Shown: positions 8,202-17,654 of the stretch, piece after piece
Layout: the number at the start of each line of letters is the position of its first letter
Numbering within the stretch: the stretch's first letter is position 1
From: JALSHZ01 sp964614535
Lineage (GTDB): Bacteria; Pseudomonadota; Gammaproteobacteria; UWMA-0217
NCBI GenBank assembly: GCA_964614535.1
Contig: CAZTOZ010000059.1
Span: 1-64,000 of the forward strand
Length of the DNA: 64,000 nt
Direction: 5' to 3'
Translations under genes and position numbers: made by a program
Notes under the pieces: generated by a model
What the model was told of the DNA's origin: nothing
What the model saw: only the letters and a program-made list of their open reading frames with translations
Databases searched by the model: none

Positions 8202-9118
8202 GCCGGCATCCACGAGGCGTCGCACTGATCAGCGCCCTGCTGGTCGTGGCACTGGCCAGCACCGCGGCCGCCCGGCTGATGTCGAGCCAATACCTCAACC
8301 TGCGCCACAGCGGCAACCTCTTCATGCGTGACCAGGCCTGGCACTATCTCGACGGGGCCGAGGCATTCGCCATGGTGCTGATCGACAAGGCCGTCCGCAA
8401 TGGTCGGCTGTACGAGCTGCTGGGGCAGGAGTCCACCTTTCCGGTCGAGGGCGGCGTGCTGACCGGTCGCATCGACGACCTCCAGGGGCGCTTCAATCTC
8501 AATGGCCTGGTGGACGACCAGGGCAAAATCGCCAGTTTGCCCCAGGAGCGTCTGCAGAAGCTGCTGAACGACCTCGGCATCGACGCCGGTCTCGCCGACG
8601 CGATCATCGACTGGCTCGATGGAGACGCCACGCCCGTCTCGCAGGCCGGCGCCGAGGATGACTTCTACCTCAACCAGACCCCGGCCTACCGGGCGGCCAA
8701 CACGAGAATGGAAAGCCTCAGCGAACTGATGCTGATACGCGGCTACCGCAAGCTCCCGGAGGAGAAGCGCAAGCACCTGGAGCCCCTGCTGACCACCCTG
8801 CCCGACGCCACCGCCATCAACGTCAACAGCGCCGCCGACGAACTGCTCCGGGCCATCGGTTTCAAGAGCGAGGGCATCCAGGCCATTCGCAACCGGCTCG
8901 ACAAGGGGGGCGCCGGCCCGATCCAGTCACTGGACGAACTCAAGTCACTGAAACTGCTGCCTGACGAGAAGCTCGAGGGGCTGACGACGACCACGGAGTA
9001 CTTTCTTCTGACCGCTACGGCGCAAATAGGTCGCGCCCGCCTGAAGCAGTACAGTATTATTCACCGCTCGCCAAAGGGAGCCTTGCAGGTGGTCGCAAGA
9101 AGCCTCGGAACGCCATGA
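8198..9118 (+). CDS. gspK: Type II secretion minor pseudopilin GspK
   Basis: 306 aa from the ATG overlapping the gspJ stop. The N-terminal sequence RGVALISALLVVALASTAA is a prepilin-like helix without Glu at +5, as expected for GspK. The large soluble domain contains DLQGRFNLNGLVD, ADAIIDWLDGD and a C-terminal INVNSAADELLRAIG helix-hairpin-type segment, all family hallmarks. It caps the pseudopilus tip. The stop overlaps gspL. Confidence 0.93.
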   Translation: MSRHPRGVALISALLVVALASTAAARLMSSQYLNLRHSGNLFMRDQAWHYLDGAEAFAMVLIDKAVRNGRLYELLGQESTFPVEGGVLTGRIDDLQGRFNLNGLVDDQGKIASLPQERLQKLLNDLGIDAGLADAIIDWLDGDATPVSQAGAEDDFYLNQTPAYRAANTRMESLSELMLIRGYRKLPEEKRKHLEPLLTTLPDATAINVNSAADELLRAIGFKSEGIQAIRNRLDKGGAGPIQSLDELKSLKLLPDEKLEGLTTTTEYFLLTATAQIGRARLKQYSIIHRSPKGALQVVARSLGTP

Positions 9119-10314
9119 ACCCATTTCTGATCCAACCCGCCGCCGACGACACCGACCGGGCCCACTGGCTGCCCGCCGGCGGCGAGGCGCGGCCGACGGT
9201 ACGACACGGCACGCTGGAGGCCGCCGTCACCGCGGCAGGCACCCACCCGATCTGTCTGCTGGTACCGACCGAACGGGTGCTGCTGACCACCACCGAACTG
9301 CCGATCCGCAACAAGGCCAAGCTGCGCAAGGCACTGCCCTATGCGCTGGAGGAGCAGCTCGCCAGCGACGTGGAGGAGCTTCACTTCGCACTCCCCTCCC
9401 GCGGTACCGCGCCGGCGGTCGCCATCATCGAACGCGAATTGCTGGACCACTGGCTCGAAACCTTTCGCCAGCAGCAACGCACGCCACGCATCGTCATGCC
9501 CGATGTGCTGGCACTGCCGTGGACGGACGACGGCTGGTCCATCGCCTGTGATGCCCATCGCGCCCTGGTGCGCACCGGCCGTTTCAGCGGCTTTGCCTGT
9601 GAGCGGGAAAACCTTGCGCTGCTGCTCGACGCGGCGCTCGACGACACCGAGGCCCCACCGGAGAACATCCATCTGTGGCAATGCGGCGACGAACAGCCAC
9701 TGGCCTACGACCGCGAGACGCCCCGCCTGCTCAGACACCGCTGCGACGGCGAACTGTTGCAACTGCTGGCCGAAAGCGTGGACTCCAACGACACCATCAA
9801 CCTGCTGCAAGGGGACTACAGCGTCCAGACCGATCTGCTCAAGACGGTCAAGCCATGGCGCTGGGCCGCCGGCCTCGCCCTGCTGCTGCTGGGCATCGGT
9901 TACGCCGGCAAGCTTATCGAGCAACGGCAACTGATCCGGCAACAGGCCGAGCTGCGGCAGCAGGCGGAACAGATCTACCGCCAGACCTTCCCCGGCGTGC
10001 GCAAGGTGGTCAATCCACGGGTGCAGATGGAACAACGCCTCAAGCAGCTGCGCGGTGGCAACGAAGCCCCCCGCGACCGCTTCCTCGACCTGCTGGCCGA
10101 CGCCGGCAAGGTCATCGCCGCCGACGACAAGGCCCGGCTGGAGAGCATCCGTTATCGCAACGGGCGGCTCGACCTCAAGGTGAGCGCACCAACGCTGAGC
10201 CGGCTCGACGCGCTCAAGAACGCGCTGACCACCGCCGGCCTGGACGCCGAGCTGACCGACGCCGACGCCGCCGCCGGCAAGGCCGTGGGCAACCTGAGGA
10301 TCAAGAAACGATGA
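9115..10314 (+). CDS. gspL: Type II secretion inner-membrane platform protein GspL
   Basis: 399 aa. The cytoplasmic actin-like domain (about residues 1-245) includes LRKALPYALEEQLASDVEELHFA, the conserved GspL signature. A single transmembrane helix follows at about 246-262 (WAAGLALLLLGIGYAGKLI). The periplasmic part begins with a Gln-rich coiled coil and ends in a ferredoxin-like domain. GspL links the cytoplasmic ATPase GspE to GspM and the pseudopilus. Overlaps gspK and gspM by 4 bases each. Confidence 0.92.
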   Translation: MNPFLIQPAADDTDRAHWLPAGGEARPTVRHGTLEAAVTAAGTHPICLLVPTERVLLTTTELPIRNKAKLRKALPYALEEQLASDVEELHFALPSRGTAPAVAIIERELLDHWLETFRQQQRTPRIVMPDVLALPWTDDGWSIACDAHRALVRTGRFSGFACERENLALLLDAALDDTEAPPENIHLWQCGDEQPLAYDRETPRLLRHRCDGELLQLLAESVDSNDTINLLQGDYSVQTDLLKTVKPWRWAAGLALLLLGIGYAGKLIEQRQLIRQQAELRQQAEQIYRQTFPGVRKVVNPRVQMEQRLKQLRGGNEAPRDRFLDLLADAGKVIAADDKARLESIRYRNGRLDLKVSAPTLSRLDALKNALTTAGLDAELTDADAAAGKAVGNLRIKKR

Positions 10315-10802
10315 AAGCGTGGTTCGACAACCTCCAGGCCCGCGAACGGTGGATTCTGGTGGCGGCCGTGGCGCTGCTGATACCGCTGCTGCTCTATCTG
10401 CTGGTCTGGGAACCGGCGGCCAAACGGGTCGAAACCCTGCGGGCCAGCGTCAGCGCCGGGGAGAAACAGCTCGCCTGGCTGCAACAGGCGAGCGCGGAGG
10501 CACGGGCACTGCAGGCCGGCGCTGGTGGCACGGCGGCCGTCCAGGCCAATGTCTCGCTCATCAGCGCGGTGGAGCGCAGCGCCACCGAGCGCAACCTGCG
10601 CGGCCACCTCAAGCGCATCGAACCCCAGGGCAGCGACAAGATCGCCATCGACATCGACGGCGCCGCCTTCGATGACATCATCCGCTGGATCGACGAACTG
10701 CAATCCCGTTACGGCGCCAACGTGGCGCAGTTCACCGCCGCCCGTGGCGACCAGCCCGGCCGTATCCAGGGGCGACTGGTCATGTCGAGGGGGCGGGAAT
10801 GA
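10311..10802 (+). CDS. gspM: Type II secretion inner-membrane protein GspM
   Basis: 163 aa from the ATG overlapping the gspL stop. One transmembrane helix lies near the N terminus (RERWILVAAVALLIPLLLYLLVW, about residues 10-32). A coiled segment and a small periplasmic ferredoxin-like domain follow (IDIDGAAFDDIIRWIDELQ). GspM partners with GspL. The stop overlaps the gspN start. Confidence 0.9.
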   Translation: MKAWFDNLQARERWILVAAVALLIPLLLYLLVWEPAAKRVETLRASVSAGEKQLAWLQQASAEARALQAGAGGTAAVQANVSLISAVERSATERNLRGHLKRIEPQGSDKIAIDIDGAAFDDIIRWIDELQSRYGANVAQFTAARGDQPGRIQGRLVMSRGRE

Positions 10803-11554
10803 AAAAGCCGCTACTCGGACTGTTGCTGTTCATCGCCGCGTTTGCGGTCTTCGTCATCGCCACGCTACCGGCCCGCTTCGCCCTGCAGTACCTCCCCGCC
10901 AGTCTGCCGCTACAGCTCTACGGCGTCGATGGCACCATCTGGCGCGGCGAGGCACAACAGGCCGTCTGGCAACACCAGCCCGTCGGTCGCCTGCGGTGGC
11001 GGCTGCATCCCCTGCCACTGCTGCTGGGCAGGCTGCGAGCCGATGTGGAGATCGATGGCGAGGCATTCACCGCCCGCGGCCGGATCGATGCCCACCGCGA
11101 TCAGACCATCATCGTTCGCAACGCCATCGTCGATGCCGATCTGGCCCGCCTGCCGTTGCCCCGGAACCTGATGGCCACGCCGGGCGGCAAGGGACATGCC
11201 AACATCCATCATGCGCGCATCGAAAACCGCTGGCCCGTCGAACTCGACGCGGACCTGCGCTGGCAGCCGGCACGACTGCTGGCCCCGTTCGAACTGTCGC
11301 TGGGGCGGGCCGAGCTCGAGCTCGGCAGCAATGGCAATGTCGTCAGCGGTGATCTGCGCGGCAGCGGCGCGCTGGAGAGCAATGGCCGGCTGACGTTGTC
11401 GCGCAACGGCGCCTTCAGCGCCGACCTCACCATCGCCCCCACCGACGAAACGCCCCGCGAGCTGCGCGACATGTTGCCCATGCTCGGTCGCCCCGACAGT
11501 CGCGGCGCCGTCACCGTGCGTCAAACCATGCAACTGCGCGGTTTCCCGCCATGA
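10799..11554 (+). CDS. gspN: Type II secretion protein GspN
   Basis: 251 aa with one N-terminal membrane helix (residues about 4-22) followed by a periplasmic domain containing LYGVDGTIWRGEA and VGRLRWRLHPLPLLLGRLRA, both characteristic of GspN. The protein occurs in only some type II systems and its exact role is unsettled. Overlaps gspM upstream and the cysteine-cluster gene downstream, so the next gene is likely part of the same transcript. Confidence 0.9.
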   Translation: MKKPLLGLLLFIAAFAVFVIATLPARFALQYLPASLPLQLYGVDGTIWRGEAQQAVWQHQPVGRLRWRLHPLPLLLGRLRADVEIDGEAFTARGRIDAHRDQTIIVRNAIVDADLARLPLPRNLMATPGGKGHANIHHARIENRWPVELDADLRWQPARLLAPFELSLGRAELELGSNGNVVSGDLRGSGALESNGRLTLSRNGAFSADLTIAPTDETPRELRDMLPMLGRPDSRGAVTVRQTMQLRGFPP

Positions 11555-11955
11555 GCAGAGAAATCCCGGTCGCCGCCGACCGCAGCCGGATCGACCCCGA
11601 GAACAAATGCGACTTCTGCACCGGCTCGAAGTGCTGCACCTACATCACCCAGCACATCGACACGCCACGCAGCAAAGCCGACTTCGAACTGCTGCTGTGG
11701 CAGGTCTCCCACGAGCACATCCGCGTCTACCAGGACGAGGACGGCTGGTTCCTGCTGATCGACACCCCTTGCAGCCACCTGCAGCCCGATGGTCGTTGCG
11801 CCATCTACGACACCCGGCCAACCATCTGCCGTGAATACAGCAACGACTACTGCGAGTTCGACGCCCCGGCCGAGGACGGCTTCAAACGCTATTTTCCCGA
11901 CTACGACAGCCTGCTCGCCTATTGCCGCAGGCGTTTCCGGCGATGGGGCTACTGA
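11551..11955 (+). CDS. YkgJ-family cysteine-cluster protein
   Basis: 134 aa. The N-terminal motif CDFCTGSKCC and later cysteines (TPCSHL, GRCAIYDTRPTICREY, YCEF, AYCRR) match the CxxCxxCC family, predicted Zn- or Fe-S-binding proteins of unknown function. The start overlaps the gspN stop and the stop overlaps the following ATG by one base (TGATG), so it is coupled to the secretion operon. No link between this family and type II secretion is established; the association may be chance. Confidence 0.8.
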   Translation: MSREIPVAADRSRIDPENKCDFCTGSKCCTYITQHIDTPRSKADFELLLWQVSHEHIRVYQDEDGWFLLIDTPCSHLQPDGRCAIYDTRPTICREYSNDYCEFDAPAEDGFKRYFPDYDSLLAYCRRRFRRWGY

Positions 11956-12581
11956 TGCAACGGCTGCTTCCCCTCGTCGTCACCCTCCTGCTGTCCGGCT
12001 GTTTCGGCCAGGCCGGCAACGGTCGCGCGCCGGCCACCAGCGTCACCCCGCTGATCTGCAACGGCGGTGAAATCGCCACACTGGTCAAGGTTGTCGATGG
12101 CGACACCATCGACATCGAGCGCAGCAACGGTGACACCGAACGCATCCGCCTCATCGGCATCGATACCCCCGAACGCGGAGAGAGCTGTTTCGCCGAGGCC
12201 AAGCAACGGCTCGCCGACCTGCTGGGCGATGGTCGGGTTCGTCTGATCAAGGATCGGAGCAACCGGGATCGTTACGGCAGACTGCTGCGCTATGTCTGCA
12301 GCGACCGGGACGTTTTCGTCGAAGGCAGTCTGGTCCGCGAGGGGCTGGCCGTCGCCTACCGCTACCCCCCCGACACCTACTACGCCGACTACCTCCAGGA
12401 GCTGGGGGCCGAAGCGGTGCTGGAAAGGTCGGGTTGTCTCTACCGGGAGGCGATGCGGGACAGCGATGCCGGAGACAGCCGCTGCTGTCTCGTCTGCCGT
12501 CGGGGGAAGGCCTGCGGCGATGCCTGCGTGCCGGCCGATGTCACCTGCCGGCTGCCGGTGGGGTGCGCCTGCGAGGGGTGA
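11955..12581 (+). CDS. Thermonuclease-family lipoprotein with cysteine-rich C-terminal tail
   Basis: 208 aa. The signal peptide ends in a lipobox (LLLSGC, Cys at about residue 15). A staphylococcal-nuclease fold follows with VVDGDTIDI, RLIGIDTPERG and the catalytic-type Arg/Glu/Asp elements (DRYGRLLRYV). The last 30 or so residues form a separate cysteine-rich module (CC-x2-C-x5-C-x3-C-x6-C-x5-C-x-C, including GKACGDAC). The start codon is the ATG overlapping the previous stop; it gives a proper lipoprotein signal. Likely an envelope-anchored nuclease, possibly a type II secretion substrate given the context (inference). Confidence 0.83.
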   Translation: MQRLLPLVVTLLLSGCFGQAGNGRAPATSVTPLICNGGEIATLVKVVDGDTIDIERSNGDTERIRLIGIDTPERGESCFAEAKQRLADLLGDGRVRLIKDRSNRDRYGRLLRYVCSDRDVFVEGSLVREGLAVAYRYPPDTYYADYLQELGAEAVLERSGCLYREAMRDSDAGDSRCCLVCRRGKACGDACVPADVTCRLPVGCACEG

Positions 12582-12584
12582 GGC

Positions 12585-13010
12585 TCAACGCCCCCAGCAC
12601 TCGGCGGTCGTGGTCTTCCCATCCGCCGCCGTCGCCGTCTGCCGGCCGGTGTGATCGAGCGTGAAACGGCGACATTGCCGATCACGAAGTGCTTCCGCAC
12701 CCATGGCCTGGGCCGTCACCGTATAGGCCGAATCACTCCCGCTCACCTCCAGCGTATAGCGACCACCCGACGTCACATCGCGCCCCCCATTGAAGCGCTG
12801 TAGCGCTGTGTCGCCCACCAGGTAGCGATGATGGGTGGTGTAATGGCGTTCCTGCTGCTGCCCGATCTTCAACAACGCCTCTTTCGCCTCGACGCGATGG
12901 GCCCGCTGCGTGTATCGGGAATAGGAGGTGATCGCAATCATGCCCAGCACGACGACGATCGCCAGCGTGATCAGCAGCTCCAGCAACGTGAAGCCCGGTT
13001 GGCGCCTCAC
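12585..13010 (-). CDS. pilE: Type IV minor pilin PilE
   Basis: 141 aa from a GTG that overlaps the pilY1 stop (GTGA), with GGCAAGGGAG upstream. The prepilin signal is RRQPGFTLLELLITLAIVVVL. The body has a PilE-like SYSRYTQRAHRVEAKEALL helix and two cysteines near the C terminus (QCRRFTLDHTG and TAECWGR) that probably form the D-loop disulphide. It is the last gene of the minor pilin operon and meets the nuclease gene tail to tail with only 3 bases between them. Confidence 0.9.
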   Translation of the reverse strand: MRRQPGFTLLELLITLAIVVVLGMIAITSYSRYTQRAHRVEAKEALLKIGQQQERHYTTHHRYLVGDTALQRFNGGRDVTSGGRYTLEVSGSDSAYTVTAQAMGAEALRDRQCRRFTLDHTGRQTATAADGKTTTAECWGR

Positions 13011-16000
13011 TCCCTTGCCTCCCAGTACCATTTGTTCAGCCCGCTGAAAGTGGGGGATTCCAGCCCCTTGAGATGCGCATCGAGAATATCGAACTTGACC
13101 CCCTTGACGACCTTGCCACCACCGACGGCGGTCTCGTACTTCGACGCCACCAGCACCACCTCGGAGGGAATGTCCGACGTGGTGAACTCGATGCTCTGCT
13201 TCGGTTCTTCGATATCGACAAACTTCAATGCCGGCCTGCCGCTGCGAATATCCAGCCCGTAGATCCGGCCGGTATGCGATGCGTTGGAACAGATATCCGC
13301 CGCCGGCTTCGTCTCCGGCTCGAAGGTGGTGAAATAGACGGTATTCTTCAGCGTGACGGCTTTGGCCAGTGCCTTCTCACCGCCCTGCTTGTTCAGCGCC
13401 AGCTTCCAGCCGTGACGGGGGGCCGCCGACGGGCCGCCAGCAGGCGCCGCGACGCTCCCACCGATCGACGTCAGATCCGCCGGGATGATCAGCCGATGCG
13501 CCTTGTCGTTGGGGCCCGGTGGCAACTGATAGAGGTTCACGTCCTTGATCACGAACAGGTAGTCCTGATCGATATCGCGTCCCTTCATCAACGGATGGGC
13601 ACGATACCCCGAGCCGATGGCCAGCGAGACGTATCGCTGGCCATCGTCCACCACCAGCGCCGCGTCCGGCTCGTTGTAGAAACGGCGATGGACACCGGAA
13701 CCGTTGCTGCCCAGATCCGCCAGTTTGGCGATACGCGGCTCGCTCACCTTCTGCAGCATCAGGGAGTTGGAGGGGTCGGGCAGGTCGATCCGAAACACTC
13801 CGCCTTCGATATCGACCAGATAGATGCGGTCGGCAATGCCGTTGTTGTCGATATCGACGACCCTGGGATTGGCCACGATGCCCGCCGCCTCGCCGCCGAA
13901 ATCGGCCTGCCAGATCTTCTCCCCGCTGCGGGCATCGACGATGAACAGCGTGTCCCCGTCGCCACCACGGATTTTTTCGGCAAACCGCCCCTCCGGATCG
14001 GGCTGATCGTAGTCGGGATCGTATCCACCCGAAAAAATGAAGGCTGGCCGTAACTTGCCGCCGATATGAACGGTAGCCGGCAACATCCGCGACCAGGTCT
14101 GGCCCAGATCCTCGAAGCCGGCGGTCCCCAGGTCGCCGCCGCGCAACACCCAGGCGAGCTTGGGATCGTCCGGGTCGGTGATGTCGAGCACGTAGTAGTT
14201 CAGCCCGCCCCGGCGCATGCCGACGGCGAGTAAGGTCTTGCCGGTCGGCTGGTCGTTCGCATCCAGCTTGCGATCGTCCCGCCAGACGGTGATATGGCCG
14301 TCCAACCCGTAGGGATGCGGCTGGTCGAAGGCGTTTTCTTTCCGGATCTTCAGCACCGGCAGCAGCGCTCGCGGAATGAAGGCAAACTTCTCCCTGCCAC
14401 TCTTGGTATCGATGGCGTGCAGAAAACCCTCGTTGGTGCCGACGAATATCAGGTCGCTGCCGTTCTCAAAGGGTACGATCACCGGCGAGGAGTGGAGAAT
14501 ATCGCCCATCTCCCGGCGAAATTCCTGGCCACCCGCCGCCGTCTCGCCCTTGGCATAGGCCACCAGCGCCTTCGCATCCCCGCCGCCGAACCACGCCGGC
14601 TCGTCCTCGGCATCCTCGATCGGCACGAGGAGATCGTGTTCATTGGTGGTGAATATTTTTCTACCATCACCCAACAGGCCTGCCGCGCCACCCGCCGCGA
14701 TGTCGCCACCATCGGCCGGTGCATCGGCGGGCAACCAGAGGCCACGGCTGTCCTGCACCGGATTGCCATCGTCGTCGTATATCGGCCGCCCCGTGGCATC
14801 GACGATCCGAATTTCATCGCCGTCGCGCTCGAGCTCGTATTTTTTCAGATTACCCAGCCATCGCGGTGAAATGCCGGGGCGAAAAAACGGAAAGAACACC
14901 TCCTTTCCGTGGGTCAGCCCGGTCTCCGGATCCACCGAGATAGAAGGTATCGCCAGATCGTGGTTGACGACGGCGATACGGGTGACGATGGCATTGAACA
15001 CCTCTTTCAGCTGCGCCCTGTTCTCGGCGCTGAAGAACCCCCGGGTGCCATCCGGATCGGCCGTTTTTCCCAGATTGGCGAGCGCCTGCAGATACTGTTT
15101 TCCTTTTTCCTCCACCGCAAAGGCGATGGTGTAGGTGGCGATGGTCTGTTTCCCCTCCAGGCCGGGCATCTGATCGGTGTTGGCCAGAAAATCGGTCAAC
15201 TCGGAGCCGCAGCGCCCGTCACCGGTCGTGGCACAGCGGTTCAGCCCGAACTTGGCGCGCAGCTTGTCGATGATCACCGGATCGCTGTCCGCCGGATCCC
15301 CCGCGTCGAGACTCAGGCCATCGTCCGGTTCGCCGTCCGACATCAGCACCAGATAGTTGGCCTGACACTCGTTCCTGATCGGCGAGCGGTAGGTGGCGTT
15401 GTCCACTTGGAAGCGGGTATCCCCCGGGTCCTGGTAGCTGCACATCTCGGTCAGACACTCATAGTTCTGGTGCGCCGCGATGGTGCGGGTGACCTTTTCG
15501 ATATTGCTGCAATTGCCGGCCTCGTCGTACCCTCCCCGGCAGACCTCCTCCTCATAGGTGCTGGCGGGCACGTCGACCAGGCGGCAATCGGATCTCGCCT
15601 CGATACCGGCGGGGCAGTCGACCCCCACGGCACAGAAGAATTCGTATCGTTTGGTGCAGCTGAGGGTCACCCCCGTCGTCGGGCATTCCCCCGCCGTCTT
15701 GTTGCACTCGACCGTCTCTCCCTCTCCCGGCTCGACGATGCGCGGTTCCGACGCGGCGACATAGGTGTCAGGATGGGCGAGTCGTTGCAAGGTTCCGCTG
15801 GCCCCATAGTCCACCGCCTCGCCCCGGAAATAGAGCGCCGCCTCGTACAACGACTGGACGATGGGTGTATAACCCTCGACCTCGAAGCGGTCGATCTCGG
15901 CCAGAATCTCGGCCCGCACGTCCTTGGCCGGCGTCGCGGCGGGATCCGGCGTCAGCGACGTCACCGGGTAGCGGATGCCATTGGCCTGGGCTTTCTCCTT

Positions 16001-16285
16001 GTGCCCACCGTAGTTCAGCAACCCGACATTGACCGTATCGGGTATCGAGGCCAGCACCTCCTCGAGCACCTCCCGCATCACCCGATAGCGGGAACGCGCC
16101 ACCGTTCCGCTGAGCTCCAGCGGATTGTTCATGCTCCCGGAGCTGTCCAGCACAAACAGAATATTGGGCTGCCCCGCCTTGGCGTAGGAGGTGAGGTAGA
16201 TCTCGGTATCGTCCGCCAGCGCAACACCGGGCAACAGCAGCCCGAAGATCGAGACCAGCAGTCGTTTGCAAAATACGTTTTTCAT
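13007..16285 (-). CDS. pilY1: Type IV pilus tip adhesin/assembly protein PilY1
   Basis: 1092 aa with a signal peptide (cut after VALA, about residue 24). An N-terminal von Willebrand A domain with MIDAS motif DSSGSMNN (Asp47, Ser49, Ser51) is interrupted by a cysteine-rich insertion (about residues 190-290). The C-terminal half is a beta-propeller with PilY1 hallmarks, including IFVGTNEGFLHAID, MRRGGLNYYVLDI and an EF-hand-like loop VVDIDNNGIADRIY (about residue 815) that fits the calcium site controlling pilus retraction. It acts at the pilus tip and primes assembly with PilVWXE. Encoded in the standard order between pilX and pilE. Confidence 0.95.
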   Translation of the reverse strand: MKNVFCKRLLVSIFGLLLPGVALADDTEIYLTSYAKAGQPNILFVLDSSGSMNNPLELSGTVARSRYRVMREVLEEVLASIPDTVNVGLLNYGGHKEKAQANGIRYPVTSLTPDPAATPAKDVRAEILAEIDRFEVEGYTPIVQSLYEAALYFRGEAVDYGASGTLQRLAHPDTYVAASEPRIVEPGEGETVECNKTAGECPTTGVTLSCTKRYEFFCAVGVDCPAGIEARSDCRLVDVPASTYEEEVCRGGYDEAGNCSNIEKVTRTIAAHQNYECLTEMCSYQDPGDTRFQVDNATYRSPIRNECQANYLVLMSDGEPDDGLSLDAGDPADSDPVIIDKLRAKFGLNRCATTGDGRCGSELTDFLANTDQMPGLEGKQTIATYTIAFAVEEKGKQYLQALANLGKTADPDGTRGFFSAENRAQLKEVFNAIVTRIAVVNHDLAIPSISVDPETGLTHGKEVFFPFFRPGISPRWLGNLKKYELERDGDEIRIVDATGRPIYDDDGNPVQDSRGLWLPADAPADGGDIAAGGAAGLLGDGRKIFTTNEHDLLVPIEDAEDEPAWFGGGDAKALVAYAKGETAAGGQEFRREMGDILHSSPVIVPFENGSDLIFVGTNEGFLHAIDTKSGREKFAFIPRALLPVLKIRKENAFDQPHPYGLDGHITVWRDDRKLDANDQPTGKTLLAVGMRRGGLNYYVLDITDPDDPKLAWVLRGGDLGTAGFEDLGQTWSRMLPATVHIGGKLRPAFIFSGGYDPDYDQPDPEGRFAEKIRGGDGDTLFIVDARSGEKIWQADFGGEAAGIVANPRVVDIDNNGIADRIYLVDIEGGVFRIDLPDPSNSLMLQKVSEPRIAKLADLGSNGSGVHRRFYNEPDAALVVDDGQRYVSLAIGSGYRAHPLMKGRDIDQDYLFVIKDVNLYQLPPGPNDKAHRLIIPADLTSIGGSVAAPAGGPSAAPRHGWKLALNKQGGEKALAKAVTLKNTVYFTTFEPETKPAADICSNASHTGRIYGLDIRSGRPALKFVDIEEPKQSIEFTTSDIPSEVVLVASKYETAVGGGKVVKGVKFDILDAHLKGLESPTFSGLNKWYWEARE

Positions 16286-16305
16286 AACTCGTTCGAATCG
16301 CCTCG

Positions 16306-16854
16306 TTACTGCCGCCGCAACCCGACGGGCGCCACCAGCAGGCGGTGGTCGGCCTTCGCCCCGGTGTCCGACCTTTCGCCGGCGACCGCCCGCACTTCGA
16401 CCAACCGGCCGGCAACGGTGGTGGCGACACCGATACTGTTGCCAAATATGCTGACATCGCCCCGATATTTCATCCCAGCCGTTGCGTCCAGGCTCAACTT
16501 GTCACCGCCTGGCGGCTGTGCCTTGCCAACCACGTAATTCGTCAGTTTCAAATATCCATTTCCCTTACAAGCGTCGATTCTCTCCGCCGGGATACTGCCC
16601 GGCAGGCAGTCACACCCCGCTTGGGAACACTTCAGCACCGTGTCGTAGTCGGCCGTCTCGGCCAGCGCCGACTCTGCGGCCTGGAACGTGCCGACACGGA
16701 CCTGGGCATTGCCGGCGATACGCTCGTCCAGCGTCGTCAGCTTCATCGCCGTCACGCCGATCAGCGTCATCACCATCAGGAGAATCAGCCCAACGATCAG
16801 CACCGCGCCACGCTGCCGGCGCGCCAGCGGGTGGGTTCTCCGGTCCACTTTCAT
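16306..16854 (-). CDS. pilX: Type IV minor pilin PilX
   Basis: 182 aa. The N terminus RQRGAVLIVGLILLMVMTLIGVTAM is the PilX-type prepilin helix, and TTLDERIAGNAQVRVGTFQAAESAL is the conserved PilX_N segment. Cysteines in KCSQAGCDCLPG lie downstream. It is part of the priming complex at the pilus tip. Overlaps pilW by 4 bases and precedes pilY1 by 20 bases. Confidence 0.9.
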   Translation of the reverse strand: MKVDRRTHPLARRQRGAVLIVGLILLMVMTLIGVTAMKLTTLDERIAGNAQVRVGTFQAAESALAETADYDTVLKCSQAGCDCLPGSIPAERIDACKGNGYLKLTNYVVGKAQPPGGDKLSLDATAGMKYRGDVSIFGNSIGVATTVAGRLVEVRAVAGERSDTGAKADHRLLVAPVGLRRQ

Positions 16855-17654
16855 AGCAACGGCATCCGGTTGCGCAGCGGAATGGTGCTGCTGAAAACGC
16901 GGTAGAGCCGTTTGTCACCGGGCCGATCGAGCGTGACCCGCTCCCCCGCCAGCAGATAGGTCTGCGGCCCGTCGGCCGGCCTCTCCAGCACGTCCTCGCC
17001 ACTGGAGACGAGAAAGGCGATGCGGATACTGACCACTTTTTTCCACGTCTGCACGTCCGACAACCTGACATATTGATCGGCGAAACCATCCCCGGTGCGG
17101 TCCTCGCCATATTCGACATGCATGGCGACGACGTTTTCAACCAGTGGCTGGGGCCGCGTGCCATTGCTGCCAAAACACATCAATGTCTGATCCTTGATAT
17201 AGAAAGCGCTCAGCGTGCGCTCGGGGATCGCATTCGGATCCGGCCGGTTCCCCAGGCAATCGCTGGCCGATTCCGTGAGCTGGTCCGGATTGGCCTCTTC
17301 GCCAATGGCATAGGGCATCCACGCCACGGTCAGCGTGTCGCTCTCCAACCCTGTCCTGTCCAGCGAAAAGGGCAACCCGACGGGCGCCGCCCACTTCTCC
17401 AACGACGCTTTGTCGTCGATCACCGGGGTGATCTCGGCAAACAGCGGGTAACCCGCCCGGGCCACCACCCGCTCCACCATCTGTACCGCGATGCGGCCGT
17501 TCTCCTGCAGCAGCGACAATCCATCCCGCGCCTGGTAGCTGCGTTTGCCGGTGATATAGACCGAGCCGACGCCGGCAAGGACGAACAGGCCGATGATCAG
17601 GGCCACCATCAGCTCCACCAGCGAGAAGCCGGTCTGCCGTCGTCCCGTTCTCAC
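16851..17654 (-). CDS. pilW: Type IV minor pilin PilW
   Basis: 267 aa from a GTG overlapping the pilV stop (GTGA). The signal RRQTGFSLVELMVALIIGLFVL and the segment GKRSYQARDGLSLLQENGRIA are typical of PilW. The large C-terminal domain has a DRTGDGFADQYVRLSD stretch resembling a calcium-loop. Together with PilV and PilX it connects PilY1 to the pilus fibre. Confidence 0.92.
   Translation of the reverse strand: MRTGRRQTGFSLVELMVALIIGLFVLAGVGSVYITGKRSYQARDGLSLLQENGRIAVQMVERVVARAGYPLFAEITPVIDDKASLEKWAAPVGLPFSLDRTGLESDTLTVAWMPYAIGEEANPDQLTESASDCLGNRPDPNAIPERTLSAFYIKDQTLMCFGSNGTRPQPLVENVVAMHVEYGEDRTGDGFADQYVRLSDVQTWKKVVSIRIAFLVSSGEDVLERPADGPQTYLLAGERVTLDRPGDKRLYRVFSSTIPLRNRMPLL

Noticed and set aside
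14909..16537. 542-codon plus-strand frame opposite pilY1
   Set aside because: Arises from the GC-rich PilY1 codons; PilY1 has clear family motifs.
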